From Hydractinia symbiolongicarpus (lineage: Eukaryota; Cnidaria; Hydrozoa; Anthoathecata; Hydractiniidae), in the NCBI RefSeq assembly GCF_029227915.1, contig NC_079876.1, forward strand, positions 3,536,001 to 3,600,000: a stretch of DNA of 64,000 bases, in the 5' to 3' direction. Shown one piece after another: positions 34,553 to 47,435 of the stretch. The notes below the pieces were generated by a model that saw only the letters and a program-made list of their open reading frames with translations, was not told where the DNA came from and searched no databases. A program made the position numbers and the translations under genes. Numbering within the stretch: the first letter of the stretch is position 1; every line of letters starts with the position of its first letter.

Positions 34553-37500
34553 GTAATCGCTGAGTTCCGGCAATCATGTTAAATTAAGAAGAATGTTCTT
34601 TCTTGGGGTCCAATTGTCTCATTTATCACATTTATCAGGTCAGGGTCCAAAGTTAGGTCAATTAAGTCCCACAGTCAATCGTTTCATTGTTAAAAGCGAT
34701 GCAACCTGGTAATAACGGAAAATATCGCTAAATACATGTTTGTACGAATATGTGACACTAACGTTGTAACTCAAACGGACTGATTCTGTTAGAAAGTCAG
34801 TGAAATGTAGTTTTTGAAACTGTCTCTATTTCTTCGGCGCGTCCTAACGGCTTCGATTGGTCTCACAGTACAAAATGTCTTACTAATCTAAATTTTTAAA
34901 TAAAGCGTTACCACAGCGTCCAGTGTAATCGCTGAGTTCCGGCAAACATGTCAAATTAAGAAGAATGTTATTTCTTGGAGTCCAAAATCAGTTCAATTAA
35001 GTCCCACAGTCAATCGTTTCCCTGTTAAAAGCGATGCAACCTAGTAATATCAGAAAAATATCGTTAAATACATGTTGGTACAAATATGTGACCCAACCGT
35101 TGTAACTCAAACGCATTGACACCGTTAGAAAGTCAATGAATTGTAGTTTTTTAAACAATTTCTTCAGCGCGCGATAACGGCAAGGATTGGTTGCACGGTA
35201 AAGAATGACTTATTTATCTAAATTTTTAAATGAAGCGCTACCACAGCGCCCAGTGTAATCGCTGAGTTCCGGAAATCATGTCAAATTAAGATGAATATTA
35301 TTTCTTGGAGTCCAATTGTCTCATTTATCACATTTATAAGGTCACAGCCCAAAATCAGTTCAATAAAGTCCCACAGTCAATCGTTTCACTGTTAAAAGCG
35401 ATACAACCTAGTAATACCGGAAAGATATCACGAAATACATGTTGGTACGAATATGTGACTCAACCGTTGTTTCTCAAACGGATTGATACTGTTAGAAAGT
35501 CAATGAAATGTAGTTTTTAAAACTGTCTCTGTTTCTTTAGCGCGGCATAACGGCTAGGATTTCAAAATGAAGCGCTACCACATCGCCCAATGTAATCGCT
35601 GAGTTCCGGCAATCATGTCAAATTAAGATGAATGTAATTTCTTGGAGGGCAATTGTCTCATTTATCACATTTCTCAGGTCACAGTCCAAAGTTAGTTCAA
35701 TCAAGTCCCACAGTCAATCGTTTCATTGTTAAAAGCGATGCAATCTAGTAATATCAGAAAAATATCGTTAAATACATGTTGGTACGAATATGTAACCCTA
35801 CCGTTGTATCTGAAGCGTATTGATACCTTTAGAAAGTCAATGAAATGTAGTTTTTAAAACTGTCGCTATTTCTTCAGCGCGCGATAACGGCTACGATTGG
35901 TCCCACAGTAAAAAATGACTTATTTATCTAAATTTTTAAATGAAGCGCTACCACAGCGCCCAGTGTAATCGCTGAGTTCCGGAAATCATGTCAAATTAAG
36001 ATGAATGTTATTTCTTGCAGTCCAATTGTCTCCTTTATCACATTTATCAGGTCATTTTTGAAGTCCAATTGTCTCACTTATAACATTTTTAAGGTCAAAG
36101 TCCAAAATCAGTTCAATTAAGTCCCACAGTCAATCGTTTCACTGTTAAAAGCGATGCAACGTGGTAATATGAGAAAAATATCGCTAAATATATGTTGGCA
36201 CGAATATGTGACGCAACCGTTGTATCTGAAGCGGATTGATACTGTTAGAAAGTCAGTGAAATGTAGTTTTTGAAGCTGTCTCTATTCCTTCGGCGCGTCC
36301 TAACGGCTTCGATTGGTCTCACAGTAAAAAGTGACTTATTTATCTAAATTTTTAAATGAAGCGCTACCACAGCGCCCAGTGTAATCGCTGAGTTCCGGAA
36401 ATCATGTCAAATTAAGATGAATGTTATTTCTTGGAGGCCAATTGTCTCATTTATCAGGTCAGGGTCCAAAGTTAGGTCAATTAAGTCCCACAGTCAATCG
36501 TTTCATTGTTAAAAGCGATGCAACCTGGTAATAACGGAAAATATCGCTAAATACATGTTTGTGCGAACATGTGACACAAACGTTGTAAGTCAAACGGACT
36601 GATACTGTTAGAAAGTCAGTGAAATGTAGTTTTTGAAGCTGTCTCTATTTCTTCGGCGCGTCCTAACGGCTTCGATTGGTCTCACAGTACAAAATGTCTT
36701 ACTAATCTAAATTTTTAAATAAAGCGTTACCACAGCGTCCAGTGTAATCGCTGAGTTCCGGCAAGCATGTCAAATTAAGAAGAATGTTATTTCTTGGAGT
36801 CCAAAATCAGTTCAATTAAGTCCAACAGTCAATCGTTTCCCTGTTAAAAGCGATGCAACCTAGTAATATCAGAAAAATATCGTTAAATACATGTTGGTAC
36901 AAATATGTGACCCAACCGTTGTAATTCAAACGCATTGAACCCGTTAGAAAGTCAATGAATTGTAGTTTTTTAAACTATTTCTTCAGCGCGCGAAAAGGGC
37001 GAGGATTGGTTGCACGGTAAAGAATGACTTATTTATCTAAATTTTTAAATGAAGCGCTACCACAGCGCCCAGTGTAATCGCTGAGTTCCGGAAATCATGT
37101 CAAATTAAGATGAATATTATTTCTTGGAATCCAATTGTCTCATTTATCACATTTATAAGGTCACAGCCCAAAATCAGTTGAATAAAGTCCCACAGTCAAT
37201 CGTTTCACTGTTAAAAGTGATACAACCTAGTAATACCGGAAAGATATCACGAAATACATGTTGGTACGAATATGTGACTCAACCGTTGTTTCTCAAACGG
37301 ATTGATACTGTTAGAAAGTCAATGAAATGTAGTTTTTGAAACTGTCTCTGTTTCTTCAGCGCGGCATAACGGCTAGGATTTCAAAATGAAGCGCTACCAC
37401 ATCGCCCAGTGTAATCGCTGAGTTCCGGCAATCATGTCAAATTAAGATGAATGTTATTTCTTGGAGGGCAATTGTCTCATTTATCACATTTCTCAGGTCA

Positions 37501-37664
37501 CAGTCCAAAGTTAGTTCAATCAAGTCCCACAGTCAATCGTTTCATTGTTAAAAGCGATGCAATCTAGTAATATCAGAAAAATATCGTTAAATACATGTTG
37601 GTACGAATATGTGACCCTACCGTTGTATCTGAAGCGTATTGATACCTTTAGAAAGTCAATGAAA

Positions 37665-38496
37665 TGTAGTTTTTAAAACTGTCGCTATTTCTTCAGCGCG
37701 CGATAACGGCTACGATTGGTCCCACAGTAAAAAATGACTTATTTATCTAAATTTTTAAATGAAGCGCTACCACAGCGCCCAGTGTAATCGCTGAGTTCCG
37801 GAAATCATGTCAAATTAAGATGAATGTTATTTCTTGGAGTCCAATTGTCTCCTTTATCACATTTATCAGGTGATTTTTGAAGTCCAATTGTCTCACTTAT
37901 AACATTTTTAAGGTCAAAGTCCAAAATCAGTTCAATTAAGTCCCACAGTCAATCGTTTCACTGTTAAAAGCGATGCAACGTGGTAATATGAGAAAAATAT
38001 CGCTAAATATATGTTGGCACGAATATGTGACGCAACCGTTGTATCTGAAGCGGATTGATACTGTTAGAAAGTCAGTGAAATGTAGTTTTTGAAGCTGTCT
38101 CTATTCCTTCGGCGCGTCCCAACGGCTTCGATTGGTCTCACAGTAAAAAGTGACTTATTTATCTAAATTTTTAAATGAAGCGCTACCACAGCGCCCAGTG
38201 TAATCGCTGAGTTCCGGAAATCATTTCAAATTAAGATGAATGTTATTTCTTGGAGTCCAATTGTCTCCTTTATCACATTTATCAGGTCATTTTTGAAGTC
38301 CAATTGTCTCACTTATAACATTTTTAAGGTCAAAGTCCAAAATCAGTTCAATTAAGTCCCACAGTCAATCGTTTCACTGTTAAAAGCGATGCAACGTGGT
38401 AATATGAGAAAAATATCGCTAAATATATGTTGGCACGAATATGTGACGCAACCGTTGTATCTGAAGCGGATTGATACTGTTAGAAAGTCAGTGAAA
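37665..38496 (+). repeat. Tandem duplication of the 416-bp family B monomer
   Basis: Two consecutive 416-bp units (starts 37665 and 38081) replace the usual single one. The first is followed by the GGCGCGTCCCAACGG variant and the second by GGCGCGTCCTAACGG. The 416-bp class itself contains an internal duplication: two similar CCAATTGTCTC...TTAT blocks about 44 bp apart joined by ATTTTTGAAGT. Confidence 0.85.
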
Positions 38497-41390
38497 TGTA
38501 GTTTTTGAAGCTGTCTCTATTCCTTCGGCGCGTCCTAACGGCTTCGATTGGTCTCACAGTAAAAAGTGACTTATTTATCTAAATTTTTAAATGAAGCGCT
38601 ACCACAGCGCCCAGTGTAATCGCTGAGTTCCGGAAATCATGTCAAATTAAGATGAATGTTATTTCTTGGAGGCCAATTGTCTCATTTATCAGGTCAGGGT
38701 CCAAAGTTAGGTCAATTAAGTCCCACAGTCAATCGTTTCATTGTTAAAAGCGATGCAACCTGGTAATAACGGAAAATATCGCTAAATACATGTTTGTGCG
38801 AACATGTGACACAAACGTTGTAAGTCAAACGGACTGATACTGTTAGAAAGTCAGTGAAATGTAGTTTTTGAAGCTGTCTCTATTTCTTCGGCGCGTCCTA
38901 ACGGCTTCGATTGGTCTCACAGTACAAAATGTCTTACTAATCTAAATTTTTAAATAAAGCGTTACCACAGCGTCCAGTGTAATCGCTGAGTTCCGGCAAG
39001 CATGTCAAATTAAGAAGAATGTTATTTCTTGGAGTCCAAAATCAGTTCAATTAAGTCCAACAGTCAATCGTTTCCCTGTTAAAAGCGATGCAACCTAGTA
39101 ATATCAGAAAAATATCGTTAAATACATGTTGGTACAAATATGTGACCCAACCGTTGTAATTCAAACGCATTGAACCCGTTAGAAAGTCAATGAATTGTAG
39201 TTTTTTAAACTATTTCTTCAGCGCGCGAAAAGGGCGAGGATTGGTTGCACGGTAAAGAATGACTTATTTATCTAAATTTTTAAATGAAGCGCTACCACAG
39301 CGCCCAGTGTAATCGCTGAGTTCCGGAAATCATGTCAAATTAAGATGAATATTATTTCTTGGAATCCAATTGTCTCATTTATCACATTTATAAGGTCACA
39401 GCCCAAAATCAGTTGAATAAAGTCCCACAGTCAATCGTTTCACTGTTAAAAGTGATACAACCTAGTAATACCGGAAAGATATCACGAAATACATGTTGGT
39501 ACGAATATGTGACTCAACCGTTGTTTCTCAAACGGATTGATACTGTTAGAAAGTCAATGAAATGTAGTTTTTGAAACTGTCTCTGTTTCTTCAGCGCGGC
39601 ATAACGGCTAGGATTTCAAAATGAAGCGCTACCACATCGCCCAGTGTAATCGCTGAGTTCCGGCAATCATGTCAAATTAAGATGAATGTTATTTCTTGGA
39701 GGGCAATTGTCTCATTTATCACATTTCTCAGGTCACAGTCCAAAGTTAGTTCAATCAAGTCCCACAGTCAATCGTTTCATTGTTAAAAGCGATGCAATCT
39801 AGTAATATCAGAAAAATATCGTTAAATACATGTTGGTACGAATATGTGACCCTACCGTTGTATCTGAAGCGTATTGATACCTTTAGAAAGTCAATGAAAT
39901 GTAGTTTTTACAACTGTCGCTATTTCTTCAGCGCGCGATAACGGCTACGATTGGTCCCACAGTAAAAAATGACTTATTTATCTAAATTTTTAAATGAAGC
40001 GCTACCACAGCGCCCAGTGTAATCGCTGAGTTCCGGAAATCATGTCAAATTAAGATGAATGTTATTTCTTGGAGTCCAATTGTCTCCTTTATCACATTTA
40101 TCAGGTCATTTTTGAAGTCCAATTGTCTCACTTATAACATTTTTAAGGTCAAAGTCCAAAATCAGTTCAATTAAGTCCCACAGTCAATCGTTTCACTGTT
40201 AAAAGCGATGCAACGTGGTAATATGAGAAAAATATCGCTAAATATATGTTGGCACGAATATGTGACGCAACCGTTGTATCTGAAGCGGATTGATACTGTT
40301 AGAAAGTCAGTGAAATGTAGTTTTTGAAGCTGTCTCTATTCCTTCGCCGCGTCCCAACGGCTTCGATTGGTCTCACAGTAAAAAGTGACTTATTTATCTA
40401 AATTTTTAAATGAAGCGCTACCACAGCGCCCAGTGTAATCGCTGAGTTCCGGAAATCATGTCAAATTAAGATGAATGTTATTTCTTGGAGGCCAATTGTC
40501 TCATTTATCACATTTATCAGGTCAGGGTCCAAAGTTAGGTCAATTAAGTCCCACAGTCAATCGTTTCATTGTTAAAAGCGATGCAACCTGGTAATAACGG
40601 AAAATATCGCTAAATACATGTTTGTACGAATATGTGACACTAACGCTGTAACTCAAACGGACTGATTCTGTTAGAAAGTCAGTGAAATGTAGTTTTTGAA
40701 ACTGTCTCTATTTCTTCGGCGCGTCCTAACGGCTTCGATTGGTCTCACAGTACAAAATGTCTTACTAATCTAAATTTTTAAATAAAGCGTTACCACAGCG
40801 TCCAGTGTAATCGCTGAGTTCCGGCAAACATGTCAAATTAAGAAGAATGTTATTTCTTGGAGTCCAAAATCAGTTCAATTAAGTCCCACAGTCAATCGTT
40901 TCCCTGTTAAAAGCGATGCAACCTAGTAATATCAGAAAAATATCGTTAAATACATGTTGGTACAAATATGTGACCCAACCGTTGTAACTCAAACGCATTG
41001 ACACCGTTAGAAAGTCAATGAATTGTAGTTTTTTAAACAATTTCTTCAGCGCGCGATAACGGCAAGGATTGGTTGCACGGTAAAGAATGACTTATTTATC
41101 TAAATTTTTAAATGAAGCGCTACCACAGCGCCCAGTGTAATCGCTGAGTTCCGGAAATCATGTCAAATTAAGATGAATATTATTTCTTGGAGTCCAATTG
41201 TCTCATTTATCACATTTATAAGGTCACAGCCCAAAATCAGTTCAATAAAGTCCCACAGTCAATCGTTTCACTGTTAAAAGCGATACAACCTAGTAATACC
41301 GGAAAGATATCACGAAATACATGTTGGTACGAATATGTGACTCAACCGTTGTTTCTCAAACGGATTGATACTGTTAGAAAGTCAATGAAA

Positions 41391-41763
41391 TGTAGTTTTT
41401 AAAACTGTCGCTATTTCTTCAGCGCGCGATAACGGCTACGATTGGTCCCACAGTAAAAAATGACTTATTTATCTAAATTTTTAAATGAAGCGCTACCACA
41501 GCGCCCAGTGTAATCGCTGAGTTCCGGAAATCATGTCAAATTAAGATGAATGTTATTTCTTGGAGTCCAATTGTCTCCTTTATCACATTTATAAGGTCAC
41601 AGTCCAAAGTTAGTTCAATCAAGTCCCACAGTCAATCGTTTCATTGTTAAAAGCGATGCAATCTAGTAATATCAGAAAAATATCGTTAAATACATGTTGG
41701 TACGAATATGTGACCCTACCGTTGTATCTGAAGCGTATTGATACCTTTAGAAAGTCAATGAAA
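41391..41763 (+). repeat. Chimeric family B monomer (373 bp) replacing the 337-bp class
   Basis: The left part (CTGTCGCTATTTC, CTACGATTGGTCCC, CAATTGTCTCC) matches the 416-bp class. The right part (GTCCAAAGTTAGTTCAATCAAG, GCAATCTAGTAATATC) matches the 337-bp class, with the switch near 41585. The same chimera appears near 45.1, 47.6 and 49.5 kb, so it arose once and was copied with the HOR. It accounts for the 36-bp difference between the 1819/1828-bp and 1855/1864-bp spacings. Confidence 0.8.
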
Positions 41764-44700
41764 TGTAGTTTTTAAAACTGTCGCTATTTCTTCAGCGCGC
41801 GATAACGGCTACGATTGGTCCCACAGTAAAAAATGACTTATTTATCTAAATTTTTAAATGAAGCGCTACCACAGCGCCCAGTGTAATCGCTGAGTTCCGG
41901 AAATCATGTCAAATTAAGATGAATGTTATTTCTTGGAGTCCAATTGTCTCCTTTATCACATTTATCAGGTCATTTTTGAAGTCCAATTGTCTCACTTATA
42001 ACATTTTTAAGGTCAAAGTCCAAAATCAGTTCAATTAAGTCCCACAGTCAATCGTTTCACTGTTAAAAGCGATGCAACGTGGTAATATGAGAAAAATATC
42101 GCTAAATATATGTTGGCACGAATATGTGACGCAACCGTTGTATCTGAAGCGGATTGATACTGTTAGAAAGTCAGTGAAATGTAGTTTTTGAAGCTGTCTC
42201 TATTCCTTCGGCGCGTCCTAACGGCTTCGATTGGTCTCACAGTAAAAAGTGACTTATTTATCTAAATTTTTAAATGAAGCGCTACCACAGCGCCCAGTGT
42301 AATCGCTGAGTTCCGGAAATCATGTCAAATTAAGATGAATGTTATTTCTTGGAGGCCAATTGTCTCATTTATCAGGTCAGGGTCCAAAGTTAGGTCAATT
42401 AAGTCCCACAGTCAATCGTTTCATTGATAAAAGCGATGCAACCTGGTAATAACGGAAAAAATCGCTAAATACATGTTTGTGCGAACATGTGACACAAACG
42501 TTGTAAGTCAAACGGACTGATACTGTTAGAAAGTCAGTGAAATGTAGTTTTTGAAGCTGTCTCTATTTCTTCGGCGCGTCCTAACGGCTTCGATTGGTCT
42601 CACAGTACAAAATGTCTTACTAATCTAAATTTTTAAATAAAGCGTTACCACAGCGTCCAGTGTAATCGCTGAGTTCCGGCAAGCATGTCAAATTAAGAAG
42701 AATGTTATTTCTTGGAGTCCAAAATCAGTTCAATTAAGTCCAACAGTCAATCGTTTCCCTGTTAAAAGCGATGCAACCTAGTAATATCAGAAAAATATCG
42801 TTAAATACATGTTGGTACAAATATGTGACCCAACCGTTGTAATTCAAACGCATTGAACCCGTTAGAAAGTCAATGAATTGTAGTTTTTTAAACTATTTCT
42901 TCAGCGCGCGAAAAGGGCGAGGATTGGTTGCACGGTAAAGAATGACTTATTTATCTAAATTTTTAAATGAAGCGCTACCACAGCGCCCAGTGTAATCGCT
43001 GAGTTCCGGAAATCATGTCAAATTAAGATGAATATTATTTCTTGGAATCCAATTGTCTCATTTATCACATTTATAAGGTCACAGCCCAAAATCAGTTGAA
43101 TAAAGTCCCACAATCAATCGTTTCACTGTTAAAAGTGATACAACCTAGTAATACCGGAAAGATATCACGAAATACATGTTGGTACGAATATTTGACTCAA
43201 CCGTTGTTTCTCAAACGGATTGATACTGTTAGAAAGTCAATGAAATGTAGTTTTTGAAACTGTCTCTGTTTCTTCAGCGCGGCATAACGGCTAGGATTTC
43301 AAAATGAAGCGCTACCACATCGCCCAGTGTAATCGCTGAGTTCCGGCAATCATGTCAAATTAAGATGAATGTTATTTCTTGGAGGGCAATTGTCTCATTT
43401 ATCACATTTCTCAGGTCACAGTCCAAAGTTAGTTCAATCAAGTCCCACAGTCAATCGTTTCATTGTTAAAAGCGATGCAATCTAGTAATATCAGAAAAAT
43501 ATCGTTAAATACATGTTGGTACGAATATGTGACCCTACCGTTGTATCTGAAGCGTATTGATACCTTTAGAAAGTCAATGAAATGTAGTTTTTAAAACTGT
43601 CGCTATTTCTTCAGCGCGCGATAACGGCTACGATTGGTCCCACAGTAAAAAATGACTTATTTATCTAAATTTTTAAATGAAGCGCTACCACAGCGCCCAG
43701 TGTAATCGCTGAGTTCCGGAAATCATGTCAAATTAAGATGAATGTTATTTCTTGGAGTCCAATTGTCTCCTTTATCACATTTATCAGGAGATTTTTGAAG
43801 TCCAATTGTCTCACTTATAACATTTTTAAGGTCAAAGTCCAAAATCAGTTCAATTAAGTCCCACAGTCAATCGTTTCACTGTTAAAAGCGATGCAACGTG
43901 GTAATATGAGAAAAATATCGCTAAATATATGTTGGCACGAATATGTGACGCAACCGTTGTATCTGAAGCGGATTGATACTGTTAGAAAGTCAGTGAAATG
44001 TAGTTTTTGAAGCTGTCTCTATTCCTTCGGCGCGTCCTAACGGCTTCGATTGGTCTCACAGTAAAAAGTGACTTATTTATCTAAATTTTTAAATGAAGCG
44101 CTACCACAGCGCCCAGTGTAATCGCTGAGTTCCGGAAATCATGTCAAATTAAGATGAATGTTATTTCTTGGAGGCCAATTGTCTCATTTATCACATTTAT
44201 CAGGTCAGGGTCCAAAGTTAGGTCAATTAAGTCCCACAGTCAATCGTTTCATTGTTAAAAGCGATGCAACCTGGTAATAACGGAAAATATCGCTAAATAC
44301 ATGTTTGTACGAATATGTGACACTAACGTTGTAACTCAAACGGACTGATTCTGTTAGAAAGTCAGTGAAATGTAGTTTTTGAAACTGTCTCTATTTCTTC
44401 GGCGCGTCCTAACGGCTTCGATTGGTCTCACAGTACAAAATGTCTTACTAATCTAAATTTTTAAATAAAGCGTTACCACAGCGTCCAGTGTAATCGCTGA
44501 GTTCCGGCAAACATGTCAAATTAAGAAGAATGTTATTTCTTGGAGTCCAAAATCAGTTCAATTAAGTCCCACAGTCAATCGTTTCCCTGTTAAAAGCGAT
44601 GCAACCTAGTAATATCAGAAAAATATCGTTAAATACATGTTGGTACAAATATGTGACCCAACCGTTGTAACTCAAACGCATTGACACCGTTAGAAAGTCA

Positions 44701-46019
44701 ATGAATTGTAGTTTTTTAAACAATTTCTTCAGCGCGCGATAACGGCAAGGATTGGTTGCACGGTAAAGAATGACTTATTTATCTAAATTTTTAAATGAAG
44801 CGCTACCACAGCGCCCAGTGTAATCGCTGAGTTCCGGAAATCATGTCAAATTAAGATGAATATTATTTCTTGGAGTCCAATTGTCTCATTTATCACATTT
44901 ATAAGGTCACAGCCCAAAATCAGTTCAATAAAGTCCCACAGTCAATCGTTTCACTGTTAAAAGCGATACAACCTAGTAATACCGGAAAGATATCACGAAA
45001 TACATGTTGGTACGAATATGTGACTCAACCGTTGTTTCTCAAGCGGATTGATACTGTTAGAAAGTCAATGAAATGTAGTTTTTAAAACTGTCGCTATTTC
45101 TTCAGCGCGCGATAACGGCTACGATTGGTCCCACAGTAAAAAATGACTTATTTATCTAAATTTTTAAATGAAGCGCTACCACAGCGCCCAGTGTAATCGC
45201 TGAGTTCCGGAAATCATGTCAAATTAAGATGAATGTTATTTCTTGGAGTCCAATTGTCTCCTTTATCACATTTATAAGGTCACAGTCCGAAGTTAGTTCA
45301 ATCAAGTCCCACAGTCAATCGTTTCATTGTTAAAAGCGATGCAATCTAGTAATATCAGAAAAATATCGTTAAATACATGTTGGTACGAATATGTGACCCT
45401 ACCGTTGTATCTGAAGCGTATTGATACCTTTAGAAAGTCAATGAAATGTAGTTTTTAAAACTGTCGCTATTTCTTCAGCGCGCGATAACGGCTACGATTG
45501 GTCCCACAGTAAAAAATGACTTATTTATCTAAATTTTTAAATGAAGCGCTACCACAGCGCCCAGTGTAATCGCTGAGTTCCGGAAATCATGTCAAATTAA
45601 GATGAATGTTATTTCTTGGAGTCCAATTGTCTCCTTTATCACATTTATCAGGTCATTTTTGAAGTCCAATTGTCTCACTTATAACATTTTTAAGGTCAAA
45701 GTCCAAAATCAGTTCAATTAAGTCCCACAGTCAATCGTTTCACTGTTAAAAGCGATGCAACGTGGTAATATGAGAAAAATATCGCTAAATATATGTTGGC
45801 ACGAATATGTGACGCAACCGTTGTATCTGAAGCGGATTGATACTGTTAGAAAGTCAGTGAAATGTAGTTTTTGAAGCTGTCTCTATTCCTTCGGCGCGTC
45901 CTAACGGCTTCGATTGGTCTCACAGTAAAAAGTGACTTATTTATCTAAATTTTTAAATGAAGCGCTACCACAGCGCCCAGTGTAATCGCTGAGTTCCGGA
46001 AATCATGTCAAATTAAGAT

Positions 46020-47435
46020 GAATGTTATTTCTTGGAGGCCAATTGTCTCATTTATCACATTTATCAGGTCAGGGTCCAAAGTTAGGTCAATTAAGTCCCA
46101 CAGTCAATCGTTTCATTGTTAAAAGCGATGCAACCTGGTAATAACGGAAAATATCGCTAAATACATGTTTGTACGAATATGTGACACTAACGTTGTAACT
46201 CAAACGGACTGATTCTGTTAGAAAGTCAGTGAAATGTAGTTTTTGAAACTGTCTCTATTTCTTCGGCGCGTCCTAACGGCTTCGATTGGTCTCACAGTAC
46301 AAAATGTCTTACTAATCTAAATTTTTAAATAAAGCGTTACCACAGCGTCCAGTGTAATCGCTGAGTTCCGGCAAACATGTCAAATTAAGAAGAATGTTAT
46401 TTCTTGGAGTCCAAAATCAGTTCAATTAAGTCCCACAGTCAATCGTTTCCCTGTTAAAAGCGATGCAACCTAGTAATATCAGAAAAATATCGTTAAATAC
46501 ATGTTGGTACAAATATGTGACCCAACCGTTGTAACTCAAACGCATTGACACCGTTAGAAAGTCAATGAATTGTAGTTTTTTAAACAATTTCTTCAGCGCG
46601 CGATAACGGCAAGGATTGGTTGCACGGTAAAGAATGACTTATTTATCTAAATTTTTAAATGAAGCGCTACCACAGCGCCCAGTGTAATCGCTGAGTTCCG
46701 GAAATCATGTCAAATTAAGATGAATGTTATTTCTTGGAGGCCAATTGTCTCATTTATCACATTTATCAGGTCAGGGTCCAAAGTTAGGTCAATTAAGTCC
46801 CACAGTCAATCGTTTCATTGTTAAAAGCGATGCAACCTGGTAATAACGGAAAATATCGCTAAATACATGTTTGTACGAATATGTGACACTAACGTTGTAA
46901 CTCAAACGGACTGATTCTGTTAGAAAGTCAGTGAAATGTAGTTTTTGAAACTGTCTCTATTTCTTCGGCGCGTCCTAACGGCTTCGATTGGTCTCACAGT
47001 ACAAAATGTCTTACTAATCTAAATTTTTAAATAAAGCGTTACCACAGCGTCCAGTGTAATCGCTGAGTTCCGGCAAACATGTCAAATTAAGAAGAATGTT
47101 ATTTCTTGGAGTCCAAAATCAGTTCAATTAAGTCCCACAGTCAATCGTTTCCCTGTTAAAAGCGATGCAACCTAGTAATATCAGAAAAATATCGTTAAAT
47201 ACATGTTGGTACAAATATGTGACCCAACCGTTGTAACTCAAACGCATTGACACCGTTAGAAAGTCAATGAATTGTAGTTTTTTAAACAATTTCTTCAGCG
47301 CGCGATAACGGCAAGGATTGGTTGCACGGTAAAGAATGACTTATTTATCTAAATTTTTAAATGAAGCGCTACCACAGCGCCCAGTGTAATCGCTGAGTTC
47401 CGGAAATCATGTCAAATTAAGATGAATATTATTTC
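46020..47435 (+). repeat. Family B dimer duplication (702 bp)
   Basis: A two-unit block (372-type plus 336-type) containing TATGTGACACTAACGTTG near 46180 recurs near 46882, offset 702 bp. This explains the 2566-bp spacing between the HOR markers at 44870 and 47436. Confidence 0.82.

Noticed and set aside
35305-35520. 71-codon frame repeated many times in family B on both array orientations
   Set aside because: It begins with TTG, recurs only at HOR spacing, has no known motif, and appears on whichever strand matches array polarity. Not a gene family.
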